Shown here: positions 1-7,148 of the stretch, piece after piece
How positions within the stretch are numbered: position 1 is the first letter of the stretch
Layout of the letters: the number at the start of each line of letters is the position of its first letter
NCBI GenBank assembly: GCA_015494335.1
Contig: WGBK01000014.1
Location: 1-10,485, forward strand
Origin: Gammaproteobacteria bacterium
GTDB lineage: Bacteria > Pseudomonadota > Gammaproteobacteria > GCA-001735895
DNA: 10,485 nucleotides
Direction of reading: 5' to 3'
Program-made: the position numbers and the translations under genes
Notes under the pieces: generated by a model
Told to the model about the DNA's origin: nothing
The model's input: the letters and a program-made list of their open reading frames with translations, nothing else
Database searches by the model: none

Positions 1-515
1 ACAAGTGGGACGGGCTGGAACCGGAGCAGCGGGAGTACAACAAGCGCGAACTGCAGCGCCGCCTGTCCTTCGCCGGTTTTGCCAATGTGCATTTCATTTC
101 CGCCCTGCACGGCACCGGCGTCGGCGATGTGATGAAGTCCATCGACCAGGCCTATGCCTCGGCCTTCCGCCAGTTCCAGACGCGGCAGCTGACCGACTTG
201 CTGGAAGAAGCCGTGTTCCGGCACAGTCCGCCTCTGCATCACGGCCGTCGCATCAAGCTGCGCTACGCCCACCAGGGCGGCAGGAACCCGCCCATCATCG
301 TCATCCACGGTTCGCAGACCGAGCACCTGAACAAGGCCTACCAGCGCTACCTGATGAGCTTCTTCATCGATCGTCTCAAACTCAAGGGCACGCCCGTGCG
401 CATCGAGTTCAAGAAGGGTGAGAACCCCTATGCTGGCAAGCGCAACAAGCTCAACAAGCGCCAGCTGTCGAAAAAGAAACGGATGATGAAGTTCGTCAAG
501 AAGAAGGGGAAGTAA
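1..515 (+). CDS. der: Ribosome-assembly GTPase Der (EngA), 3' end only
   Basis: Der is an essential GTPase with two consecutive G domains and a C-terminal KH-like domain; it acts in maturation of the 50S ribosomal subunit in the cytoplasm. Only the last 170 codons are visible, as the gene enters from the left edge. The frame opens with the remains of the second G domain's G4 motif (NKWD, its Asn codon cut by the edge). The G5-like motif ISALHGTG follows around 94-117. The rest matches the KH-like domain, including PPIIVIHG and the NPYAGKRN segment near the end, and finishes in a very Lys-rich tail (KKKRMMKFVKKKGK) typical of Der. The ATG at 87 is internal to the G domain and is not the start. 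The stop is TAA at 513-515. No U-tract terminator follows. Identification is firm; the 5' part is outside the window. Confidence 0.95.
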   Translation, partial: KWDGLEPEQREYNKRELQRRLSFAGFANVHFISALHGTGVGDVMKSIDQAYASAFRQFQTRQLTDLLEEAVFRHSPPLHHGRRIKLRYAHQGGRNPPIIVIHGSQTEHLNKAYQRYLMSFFIDRLKLKGTPVRIEFKKGENPYAGKRNKLNKRQLSKKKRMMKFVKKKGK

Positions 516-549
516 GCAGCCGCTTCAATAACTACAGGGAGTACCAGAG

Positions 550-611
550 TTTTTCTCGCCTGGGCGTATTGCCTCCGGTGACCCGGCGAAAGGAAGGGTT
601 TGCGAGAAGAA
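550..611. repeat. Inverted repeat downstream of der
   Basis: Positions 550-559 (TTTTTCTCGC) pair with 602-611 (GCGAGAAGAA) over ten base pairs with one T-G wobble. The 42-nt interior contains a second small stem (CCGG at 575-578 with CCGG at 583-586, loop TGAC). The element lies in the 211-bp gap between der and the next gene. It has no T-run after it, so it is not a classic intrinsic terminator; it could be an RNA 3'-end stabiliser or chance. Nothing else supportable is seen in 516-726. Confidence 0.35.
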
Positions 612-726
612 GTTATATTGATTGCCTGGGAGTGCCTCTTCCTGGAGCTGGCAATGACAGTGATTATAGCGCAACCGGTTTCAAGTGATGCATGGCATCT
701 CGAGATGGTTTAGATGAATAGCTGAA

Positions 727-1086
727 ATGGATAAAAGGAAAAAGGGGCATTTGCATTATCCTGGGACTGATATCGAGATCAAACTCGGTGATCGCATCGA
801 GTACAGGAAAATTTTCGGCGGGAAATTCGGCTTGTTTGGGAAAAGGAAAGGAGTTGTTATCTATGTTCCCGGCGAATCCCCAAAGAACAGGGAGATGGAG
901 CAGGATGATTACAACCGATACTGGGCCATCCAACTGGATGGTGAGAGCTCTCAAATCGTTTTCCCGTATTTCCCCGAACAAGAATGGGTAAGCAAAAGGA
1001 TCAAGTTCTTGTCACGGGGCGATCCTGTCTATGACATCATCAAACCTGGTGATCGTATTTGGGGGGATCAGCCGGAAGATGGATAG
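727..1086 (+). CDS. Small hypothetical protein, 119 aa, low GC
   Basis: I do not recognise this gene. It starts at ATG 727 (an in-frame TGA at 715-717 blocks a longer form) and ends with TAG at 1084-1086; no good Shine-Dalgarno sequence precedes it. The product is soluble-looking and charged, with a Lys-rich start, no signal peptide and no membrane segment. The motif GDRIEY near residue 22 and PGDRIW near residue 107 make a loose internal echo, and the pattern of short hydrophobic strands (KGVVIYVPG, YWAIQLDG) suggests a small beta-rich fold. By hand count its GC is about 47%, against about 63% in a sampled row of der. It stands alone between der and the convergent cco cluster, which is compatible with later insertion. 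A reverse-strand frame (664-981) overlaps it but has less protein-like composition. Confidence 0.6.
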   Translation: MDKRKKGHLHYPGTDIEIKLGDRIEYRKIFGGKFGLFGKRKGVVIYVPGESPKNREMEQDDYNRYWAIQLDGESSQIVFPYFPEQEWVSKRIKFLSRGDPVYDIIKPGDRIWGDQPEDG

Positions 1087-1190
1087 CATCTCGAAAGGCT
1101 GAAGCAGAGATCCGGGGAAATTCTGGACAAGTCACATGAGCCAGGCAGTTCCGGAATCTGCATGGCGTATTCAAAGTGGGTATCGCCAGC

Positions 1191-1880
1191 TTAGTTCTGG
1201 TGCGCCATCATGCCCATCCCGGCACCGCCAAAGATCTGCATCAGGCCGTAGGCCACCAGGATGCCGCCGAGAGTCCATCGCAGCCATTTCTGCTGCAGCC
1301 ATTGCCTCAACTGAATCGAGAAATGCCCGATCAGCAGCAGCGTCGGCAGGGTGCCGATGCCGAAGGCGAGCATGGTCAGGGCCGATTGCCAGGCCGCGGT
1401 CTGGGTCACGGCCAGGGCCAGGGCCGAGTAGACCAGACCGCAGGGCAGCCAGCCCCAGACCAGTCCCAGTTTCCAGGCAATGAAGGGGTTGCGTGCCGGC
1501 AGGTACTTGCGGCCGAAGGGTTCGATGTGTTTCCACAGTTTCGCGCCGGCCATTTCGAGGGGCTTGAGGCTGTTGAACAACTGGCTGACATAGATGCCGA
1601 GCAGGATGAAGAAAACGCCCGATATCTTCATCGAAACGGCATGGGGGTCCGGCAGACGATCCATCAACTGGCTGGTGAACAGCCCAGCCAACAAACCGAT
1701 CAGCATGTAGGAACTGATGCGGCCGAGGTTGTAGCCGAGCTGAATCAGCCAGGGATGAACGGGTTTGCGCCCGGAGAAATCGGTGTTGAGGGTGCTGACG
1801 ATGCCGCCACACATGCCGATGCAGTGGGTGGAGCCGATCAAACCCATCAACAATGCCGAGAGCAGGGTAGCGCCGAGCAT
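1191..1880 (-). CDS. SafE/DsbD_2-type membrane protein (COG2836-like), cbb3-associated
   Basis: This 229-residue polytopic membrane protein has about six hydrophobic segments. It resembles the family annotated as sulfite exporter TauE/SafE or cytochrome c biogenesis transmembrane region (DsbD_2), which often sits beside cco assembly genes and is thought to act in copper handling. Family marks visible are GSTHCIGMCGG at residues 16-26 (His19, Cys20, Cys24) in the first helix and WGWLPCGLVYSAL from residue 142 (Cys147) in a later one; paired Cys-containing helices of this kind are the signature of the group. The tail is rich in Met and His (GAGMGMMAHQN), a possible soft-metal ligand patch, by inference. 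It is the last gene of the minus-strand run, starting 4 nt after the fixH stop, so it is probably cotranscribed. Its exact substrate is not known from sequence; 'sulfite exporter' would be a misleading label here. Confidence 0.85.
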   Translation of the reverse strand: MLGATLLSALLMGLIGSTHCIGMCGGIVSTLNTDFSGRKPVHPWLIQLGYNLGRISSYMLIGLLAGLFTSQLMDRLPDPHAVSMKISGVFFILLGIYVSQLFNSLKPLEMAGAKLWKHIEPFGRKYLPARNPFIAWKLGLVWGWLPCGLVYSALALAVTQTAAWQSALTMLAFGIGTLPTLLLIGHFSIQLRQWLQQKWLRWTLGGILVAYGLMQIFGGAGMGMMAHQN

Positions 1881-1884
1881 GGCG

Positions 1885-2412
1885 TCAGCGCGGCAGCATC
1901 TCGATCTTGATAGTGGCCTGTTCGGGGCCGGTGGTGAAGTTCTGCTTCAGGCGCCACTCCTCGCCAGACTGCAACTGCAGAGTCCAGCGACCTTCTCCGA
2001 TGGGTGGGCGCAGATAGCCGGAATAAACACCAGCTTCCTGTGCGGACGGAGTAAGACTGGTTTGCTGGTCAAGACCCGGGATGGTGCGGTGCACCAGGCG
2101 AAAGGCCAGTTCCTGGTTGGATGGCAATGGTTTTTCCGCTTCCAAGTGGATGCGTGACAGTCCCGTTCTTGTATCTACGGTCACCTCGGCGCGCAGCCCC
2201 AGTTCGCGGGCTCGACGATCTCGGTCGATGACGCGATTGATCTGCAAACCCTGCTTGTAGTAGTCGTCTTCCACCAGACCGGTGCTGGTGGAGGCGGCGA
2301 TATAGATGGTGGACAACCCCGCCACGACGGCTACGGCAGGGAAAAAGATCACCATCCATACCATCGGGTTGCGATACCAGCGCTCGTCGCGTTGCGGGTT
2401 ACCCTGATTCAT
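1885..2412 (-). CDS. ccoH: FixH/CcoH cbb3 oxidase assembly protein
   Basis: CcoH (FixH family) is an inner-membrane protein needed for assembly or stability of the cbb3 oxidase. The 175-residue product has a hydrophilic cytoplasmic start, one transmembrane helix at about residues 16-39 (from NPMVWM to STIYIA), then the family motif VEDDYYKQG at 47-55, followed by an Arg-rich helix and a periplasmic beta-type domain to the end. Single-helix topology and the DDYYKxG motif just after the membrane are the recognised features of FixH. Its ATG lies 2 nt after the ccoG stop and its stop 4 nt before the next gene, so the three are translationally close. Length is normal for the family and nothing is missing. 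Confidence 0.92.
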   Translation of the reverse strand: MNQGNPQRDERWYRNPMVWMVIFFPAVAVVAGLSTIYIAASTSTGLVEDDYYKQGLQINRVIDRDRRARELGLRAEVTVDTRTGLSRIHLEAEKPLPSNQELAFRLVHRTIPGLDQQTSLTPSAQEAGVYSGYLRPPIGEGRWTLQLQSGEEWRLKQNFTTGPEQATIKIEMLPR

Positions 2413-2414
2413 GA

Positions 2415-3833
2415 CTAGCGCCCCGGTACCGGGCCGAGGAAGCGGGCTTCCTCGGAGGTTTGCAGATCGGGCTCATCCGTGGCCTGCAGCCGGAAGAAGA
2501 CCGGTGTGCTGCGTTCCGTCAGCTTGTCCGGGTCGGCTTCGATGCTGACCGGAATCTCCACCACCGAACCAGGCTCGGCGTAGATGCGTTTCTGCTGCGT
2601 GTTGAGCTTGATGCCGGGCATGCCTTCCGCACTGAGCTCGAACTCGTGCGGTTTCTCGTCCTTGTTGATGATCTTGATGGTATAGACATTCTCCACCATG
2701 CCCATTCCGGTTTCGCGGAACAGCGAGTTGCGGTCGCGAATGACATCCATCTCCAGTGAAGGCTTGTTGATGATGGCGACGATGGTGCCAACGGTAAGGG
2801 CCATCAGGATCAGCCCGTAGACGATGATACGCGGGCGCAGGATATGGGTCTGCTTGCCGGCAAGGATGTTCTCGGTGGTATAACGAATCAGCCCTCTCGG
2901 ATAGCCCATCTTGTCCATAACATCGTCGCAGGCGTCGATGCAGGCGGCACAGCCGATGCATTGGTACTGCAGGCCATCCCGGATGTCGATGCCGGTGGGG
3001 CAGACCTGAACGCAGATGGTGCAGTCGATACAGTCACCCTTGCCGATCTCGCGCGGGTTGACACCCTTCTTGCGCGTTCCCCGTGGTTCGCCACGTTTCG
3101 GATCGTAGGAAATGATCATCGTGTCCTGGTCGAACATGGCGCTCTGGAAGCGGGCGTAGGGGCACATGTAGAGACAGACCTGCTCGCGCATCCAGCCCGC
3201 GTTGCCGTAGGTGGCAAAGCCGTAGAAGAAGATCCAGAACAGCTCCCAGGGGCCGAAATCCCAGGTCGGTATGGCGGCAGCCAGTTCTCGGATCGGTGTG
3301 AAATAGCCGACAAAGGTGAAGCCGGTGTACAGAGAGAGGGCCAGCCAGAGGAAATGCTTGGTGAACTTCTTGATGAACTTCTCGCGGTTCATCGGCATCT
3401 TGTCGAGCTTGATCTGCTGCATGCGATCGCCTTCGATGCGATGCTCGATCCACATGAACAGCTCGGTCCAGACGGTTTGCGGACAGGCGAAACCGCACCA
3501 CAGCCGTCCTGCCAGTGCGGTGAAGAAGAACAGCGACAGCGCCGCGATCACCAGCAGCATGGTCAGATAGATGAAGTCCTGCGGCCAGAACACCATGTCG
3601 AAGACATAGAACTTGCGTGCCGGCAGGTCGAACAGAACCGCCTGGCGTCCTTCGTAGTTGATCCAGGGCAGGATGTAGAACAGGCCCAGCAATACCGCCA
3701 CGCCCAGCAGACGCAGCTTGGCAAAGAGGCCGTGAACCTCGCGCGGGTAGATCTTCTTGCGCTTCTGATAGAGCTCCTGCTCGATGTCGCCGGTTGCAGC
3801 CTTGGCCGCGGGCGCCGGTTTGTTCTCGCTCAT
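2415..3833 (-). CDS. ccoG: CcoG (FixG/RdxA) membrane 4Fe-4S protein
   Basis: CcoG is a polytopic Fe-S protein required for full cbb3 assembly; the Rhodobacter capsulatus protein has been linked to Cu(II) reduction to Cu(I) before copper reaches CuB. The 472-residue product has membrane helices near 41-57, 87-108, 160-177, 195-210 and 335-354. Two ferredoxin-type cluster motifs are complete: Cys268, 271, 274, 278 followed by Pro, and Cys292, 295, 298, 302. Two further membrane-proximal pairs are present, WCGFACP (Cys113, Cys117) and CLYMCP (Cys220, Cys224), as expected in the family. After the last helix, residues of about 360-472 form the periplasmic Ig-like domain typical of FixG. The ATG has AGGGAA upstream. 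It follows ccoP after 178 bp containing a hairpin, so it may be read through from ccoN or have its own promoter. Confidence 0.96.
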   Translation of the reverse strand: MSENKPAPAAKAATGDIEQELYQKRKKIYPREVHGLFAKLRLLGVAVLLGLFYILPWINYEGRQAVLFDLPARKFYVFDMVFWPQDFIYLTMLLVIAALSLFFFTALAGRLWCGFACPQTVWTELFMWIEHRIEGDRMQQIKLDKMPMNREKFIKKFTKHFLWLALSLYTGFTFVGYFTPIRELAAAIPTWDFGPWELFWIFFYGFATYGNAGWMREQVCLYMCPYARFQSAMFDQDTMIISYDPKRGEPRGTRKKGVNPREIGKGDCIDCTICVQVCPTGIDIRDGLQYQCIGCAACIDACDDVMDKMGYPRGLIRYTTENILAGKQTHILRPRIIVYGLILMALTVGTIVAIINKPSLEMDVIRDRNSLFRETGMGMVENVYTIKIINKDEKPHEFELSAEGMPGIKLNTQQKRIYAEPGSVVEIPVSIEADPDKLTERSTPVFFRLQATDEPDLQTSEEARFLGPVPGR

Positions 3834-3901
3834 GATGGTTCCCTGTTCAAAGTTTGGAAATCGGTTGGCATGAATCCGTCACCTGCGCGGGAAGTAGCGG
3901 G

Positions 3902-3915
3902 TTGATGGCAACCAG
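3902..3915. promoter_or_regulatory. Weak FNR/ANR-like site upstream of ccoG
   Basis: TTGAT-GGCA-ACCAG matches the FNR/ANR consensus TTGAT-N4-ATCAA at 8 of 10 positions, with one perfect half. Its centre is about 75 nt upstream of the ccoG ATG. FNR-type control of cco genes is well established, but one imperfect match found by eye in a 178-bp gap may be chance, and no convincing -10 element is seen at the expected distance. Confidence 0.2.
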
Positions 3916-3979
3916 TTTGGATGTTGCGATCGTCGTTTCGGGGAGTCCGGACTGCGCCGGATCGAAATCGACAGCAGAT

Positions 3980-4005
3980 CGGGAAGCGGCTGTCGCCGCC
4001 TCCCG
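3980..4005 (-). terminator. Strong hairpin between ccoP and ccoG
   Basis: CGGGAAGCGGC (3980-3990) and GCCGCCTCCCG (3995-4005) form an 11-pair stem with one wobble around a TGTC loop. Read on the minus strand it begins 6 nt after the ccoP stop codon. It lacks an adjacent U-tract, so full intrinsic termination is doubtful. By inference it may protect the 3' end of the ccoNOQP message or reduce read-through into ccoG-ccoH, giving more oxidase subunits than assembly factors. Confidence 0.5.
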
Positions 4006-4011
4006 AATGCC

Positions 4012-4920
4012 TTACTGTTTCTTGTGGCTCAGGCTGTACACATAGGCGGCCAGAATGTGCACCTTGTCTTCACCGAGGCGCTCCTTCTGTGCCGGCATGT
4101 GACCGCGGCGGCCGTGAGCAATGGTCTGCTCGACGGTCTTGCGGTTGCCTCCATAGAGCCAGATCTTGTCGGTCAGGTTAGCTGCGCCCAGGGCCTGGTT
4201 GCCCTTGGCATCCATGCCGTGACAGCCGACGCAATTGGTCTGGAAGATCTTCTTGCCGGCAGCCACTTCGTCAGCAGGCATGTCGCGGCCGGACAGGCTG
4301 AGAACATAGGCCGCCACATTCTTCACGCCTTCTTCACCGATCACCGGCAACCAGGCCGGCATGTTGGCGTCGCGACCGCCAAGAATGGTGGTCTTGATCT
4401 GCTCGGGCTTGCCGCCATAGAGCCAGTCACTGTCGGTCAGGTTCGGGAACCCGCGATTACCGCGAGCATCGGAGCCGTGACAGACTGCGCAGTTGTTGAC
4501 GAAGAAGCGGTTACCGGTCCGCATGGCAGCCTCATTGCGCGCCAGTTGGTCGATCGGAATGCTTGCGTACTTCTTGTACAGCGGACCGTACTTCGCTTGT
4601 GCTTCCTTGACCTCGATTTCGTGATTGCCGGCACTGCTCCAACCGAGCATGCCCTTGGCCACGCCCAGCCCCGGATAGAGCATGAGGTAACCCAAGCCGA
4701 AGGCAATGGTGAAATAGAACATCCAGACCCACCAGCTGGGCAAGGGATTGTTCAACTCCTCGATGCCATCCCATTCGTGGCCAGTGGATTTGGCGGTTTC
4801 TCCGGGTTTGAGCTTGACCTTGCGACCGGAGATCAGCAGGTACAGCATCCAGAAGATACCGCCCAGCGTGCCGAGTGATATGAAAAGGGTCCAGAAGACC
4901 GGTTGAAAGAAATCTGCCAT
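4012..4920 (-). CDS. ccoP: cbb3 oxidase subunit III, dihaem cytochrome c CcoP
   Basis: CcoP is the membrane-anchored dihaem cytochrome c that takes electrons from soluble cytochrome c or the bc1 complex and passes them on to CcoO. The 302-residue protein has two N-terminal helices (about 8-31 and 63-83) joined by a cytoplasmic loop, as in the longer two-helix form of CcoP, and then two periplasmic cytochrome c domains. Haem sites are CAVCH (Cys144, Cys147, His148) and CVGCH (Cys230, Cys233, His234). Likely axial Met ligands are Met187 in NMPAW and Met275 in HMPA. The two domains share the repeated pattern NLTD...WLYGG. The start is 5 nt after the ccoQ stop, with GAGGAG lying inside the end of ccoQ, which implies coupled translation. 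Confidence 0.97.
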   Translation of the reverse strand: MADFFQPVFWTLFISLGTLGGIFWMLYLLISGRKVKLKPGETAKSTGHEWDGIEELNNPLPSWWVWMFYFTIAFGLGYLMLYPGLGVAKGMLGWSSAGNHEIEVKEAQAKYGPLYKKYASIPIDQLARNEAAMRTGNRFFVNNCAVCHGSDARGNRGFPNLTDSDWLYGGKPEQIKTTILGGRDANMPAWLPVIGEEGVKNVAAYVLSLSGRDMPADEVAAGKKIFQTNCVGCHGMDAKGNQALGAANLTDKIWLYGGNRKTVEQTIAHGRRGHMPAQKERLGEDKVHILAAYVYSLSHKKQ

Positions 4921-4925
4921 CAGAG

Positions 4926-5096
4926 TTACTCCTCTGTCTTGTTTGTAGTGTTCGACGGGTGGTCGCTGTCGTCCAGCGCGAGGCGCGCGGCTTCATCGAA
5001 ATCCTTCTTGCGGTGACTGCCATAGGCCCACCACACGATACCGATGAAGGTAATGAAAACCACAACCGTCCAGATGGATTGCACCAGCGGCGACAT
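4926..5096 (-). CDS. ccoQ: cbb3 oxidase subunit IV, CcoQ
   Basis: CcoQ (FixQ) is a small one-helix subunit that stabilises the CcoP-CcoNO complex or guards it against oxygen, depending on species; it has no cofactor. Translated by hand, the 56-residue product begins MSPLVQSIWT, has one transmembrane helix at about 5-25, then WWAYGSHRKKDFDEAARLAL, the characteristic juxtamembrane stretch, and an acidic Asn/Thr-rich tail. ATG is at 5096-5094 on the minus strand, 2 nt after the ccoO stop, with AAGGGT inside ccoO as a weak ribosome site. TAA is at 4928-4926. Size and position between ccoO and ccoP match the family exactly. Confidence 0.95.
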   Translation of the reverse strand: MSPLVQSIWTVVVFITFIGIVWWAYGSHRKKDFDEAARLALDDSDHPSNTTNKTEE

Positions 5097-5098
5097 GA

Positions 5099-5707
5099 TC
5101 AGATACCCTTGAGCGCGGTACCGAGGGACTGCAGGAAGGCGATTACAGCATCAATCTCCTTCTTGCCCTCGAGTTCCTTCGGTGCGTTGGCGATCTGCTC
5201 GTCGCTATAGGGGTGACCCAGATATCGCAGAACCTTCATCTTGTCCTGGATATCACTGGCATCGAGATCGTTCTCGGCCAGCCACCAGTAGGATGGCATG
5301 ATCGACTCGGGCACCACGTCACGCGGGTTGATCAGGTGTGCACGGTGCCAGTCGTCGGAGTAACGGCCGCCGACACGTTGCAGATCCGGGCCGGTACGCT
5401 TGGATCCCCACAGGAACGGACGGTCGTAGATGAACTCGCCCGCGGTGGAGTAGTGACCATAGCGCTCGGTCTCGGCGCGGAACGGACGCACCATTTGCGA
5501 GTGGCAGCCTACACAACCTTCGCGGATGTAGATATCGCGGCCGGCCAGCTGCAGTGCGGTGTAGGGCTTGAGGCCTTCCACCGGCAGCGTAGTGCTCTTC
5601 TGAAAGAACAGGGGAACGATCTGCACCAGGCCACCTACGCTGATTACGGCGATGGTCAGGATGATCAGCAGACCGAGATTCTTTTCGACTTTTTCTTGAA
5701 CAGACAT
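5099..5707 (-). CDS. ccoO: cbb3 oxidase subunit II, monohaem cytochrome c CcoO
   Basis: CcoO is the monohaem c-type subunit that hands electrons to CcoN. The 202-residue protein has one N-terminal membrane anchor (about 11-34), followed by a periplasmic cytochrome c domain. The haem site is CVGCH (Cys65, Cys68, His69) in the family sequence EGCVGCHSQMVRPF. The axial Met is probably Met137 in SIMPSYWW. Other conserved CcoO marks are HYSTAGEF and RTGPDLQRVGGRYS. It starts 13 nt after ccoN; its ribosome site AGGAG overlaps the ccoN stop codon, about 10 nt before the ATG. Complete and of normal length. Confidence 0.97.
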   Translation of the reverse strand: MSVQEKVEKNLGLLIILTIAVISVGGLVQIVPLFFQKSTTLPVEGLKPYTALQLAGRDIYIREGCVGCHSQMVRPFRAETERYGHYSTAGEFIYDRPFLWGSKRTGPDLQRVGGRYSDDWHRAHLINPRDVVPESIMPSYWWLAENDLDASDIQDKMKVLRYLGHPYSDEQIANAPKELEGKKEIDAVIAFLQSLGTALKGI

Positions 5708-5720
5708 GTAACGATATCTC

Positions 5721-7148
5721 CTAGTGAGCCGCGGGCACGGGAACCTGGGCGGTCGCCGGAGTGGCGCCCTTGACGGTCTTCCAGATGTTGTAGGCCATGA
5801 TCAGCATGCCGGTAACGAAGAAGACGCCGCCCGTGAAACGGATGACATAGAACGGGTGAACGGCCTGGACCGATTCGACGAAGCTGTAGGTCAGGGTGCC
5901 GTCATCATTGACTGCACGCCACATCAGGCCCTGCATGACGCCGGAGATCCACATCGAGGTGATGTACAGCACCACGCCGATGGTGGCGATCCAGAAATGG
6001 GTCTCGATCAGGCGGGTGCTGTAGATCTCGCGGTTGTACAGGCGCGGGATCAGGTAGTACAGCGAACCGATGGAGATGAAGGCAACCCAGCCCAGAGCAC
6101 CGGAGTGTACGTGACCAATGGTCCAGTCGGTGTAGTGGGAAAGGGCGTTGACGGTCTTGATCGCCATCATCGGACCCTCGAAGGTGGACATGCCGTAGAA
6201 GGACACGGCAACGATGAGGAACTTCAGAATCGGGTCTTCACGCAGCTTTTCCCAGGCGCCGGAGAGGGTCATGATGCCGTTGATCATGCCGCCCCAGGAA
6301 GGTGCCAGCAGGATCAGCGACATGACCATGCCGAGGGACTGGGTCCAGTCCGGAAGCGCGGTGTAATGCAGGTGGTGCGGGCCGGCCCAGATATAGGTAA
6401 AGGACAGCGCCCAGAAGTGAACGACCGACAGGCGATAGGAATAGACCGGACGGTTGGCCTGCTTGGGGATGAAGTAGTACATCATGCCGAGGAAGCCGGC
6501 GGTGAGGAAGAAGCCCACCGCGTTGTGGCCGTACCACCATTGGATCATTGCATCCTGAACACCTGAATACATGGAGTAGGATTTCAGTGCCGTGACCGGA
6601 ATGGCCATGTTGTTGAAGATGTGCAGTACCGCGATGGTGATGATGAAGCCGCCGTAGAACCAGTTGGCGACATAGATGTGCTTGACCTTGCGCTTGGCGA
6701 TGGTGCCGAAGAACACGACCGCGTAGGACACCCAGACAATGCCGATCAACAGATCGATCGGCCATTCCAGCTCGGCGTATTCCTTGGAAGAGGTATAGCC
6801 GAGAGGCAGGGTGACGACGGCGGCTAGAATGATCGCCTGCCAGCCCCAGAAGGTGAAGGCCGCCAGCTTGGGCGAGAACAGCGAGGTGTAGCAGGTACGC
6901 TGCACCACATAGTAGGAAGTGGCGAACAGTGCCGACCCGCCGAAGGCGAAGATGACGGCGTTGGTGTGCAGCGGACGCAGGCGACCGAAGGACAGCCAGG
7001 GCGTGTCGAAGTTCATGACCGGCCAGGCCAGTTGCGAGGCAATCAGCACGCCGATACTCATGCCGATGATCCCCCAGATCACGGTCATGATGGCGAACTG
7101 CCGTACAACCTTGTAGTTGTATTCTTCTGTAGCTATGTTTTGAGACAT
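5721..7148 (-). CDS. ccoN: cbb3 oxidase catalytic subunit I, CcoN
   Basis: CcoN is the 12-helix catalytic core that reduces O2 to water at the haem b3-CuB centre and pumps protons. All key residues of C-family oxidases are present in this 475-residue protein: His61 (RPLHTN) and His348 for low-spin haem b, His346 (IGHVHSG) for haem b3, and His208 (WWYGHNAV), His258 and His259 (GPHHLHYT) for CuB. Tyr252 sits where the cross-linked Tyr of this family lies, and Glu324 (TFEGPMM) matches the conserved entry to the single K-type proton path. Residue numbers run one above those I recall for the Pseudomonas stutzeri enzyme, which supports the ATG chosen; GGGAAG lies 6 nt before it. It is first in the minus-strand run and divergent from ccoI. 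No sign of decay. Confidence 0.98.
   Translation of the reverse strand: MSQNIATEEYNYKVVRQFAIMTVIWGIIGMSIGVLIASQLAWPVMNFDTPWLSFGRLRPLHTNAVIFAFGGSALFATSYYVVQRTCYTSLFSPKLAAFTFWGWQAIILAAVVTLPLGYTSSKEYAELEWPIDLLIGIVWVSYAVVFFGTIAKRKVKHIYVANWFYGGFIITIAVLHIFNNMAIPVTALKSYSMYSGVQDAMIQWWYGHNAVGFFLTAGFLGMMYYFIPKQANRPVYSYRLSVVHFWALSFTYIWAGPHHLHYTALPDWTQSLGMVMSLILLAPSWGGMINGIMTLSGAWEKLREDPILKFLIVAVSFYGMSTFEGPMMAIKTVNALSHYTDWTIGHVHSGALGWVAFISIGSLYYLIPRLYNREIYSTRLIETHFWIATIGVVLYITSMWISGVMQGLMWRAVNDDGTLTYSFVESVQAVHPFYVIRFTGGVFFVTGMLIMAYNIWKTVKGATPATAQVPVPAAH

Noticed and set aside
664..981. Minus-strand open frame opposite the small hypothetical gene
   Set aside because: The plus-strand frame has more protein-like composition and a repeated GDRI pattern; the antisense frame has no supporting feature, though the choice is not certain.
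695..1094. Nine-base direct repeat GCATCTCGA as a target-site duplication or att site
   Set aside because: A third copy lies inside fixH (1896-1904), there is no integrase or transposase and no terminal inverted repeats, so chance is likely.
1087..1190. Terminator for the minus-strand run after the SafE-type gene
   Set aside because: Only a four-pair GGCG/CGCC stem is possible and there is no T-run.
2844..3905. Long plus-strand open frame opposite ccoG (353 codons)
   Set aside because: It is antisense to a clear ccoG with all cluster motifs, and its translation is low-complexity (rich in Ala, Asp, Gly, Val, Glu) with no family marks. It arises from high GC codon bias.
3944..3953. Perfect palindrome AGTCCGGACT upstream of ccoG
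   Set aside because: Ten-base palindromes are common by chance in high-GC DNA and nothing else marks it as an operator.
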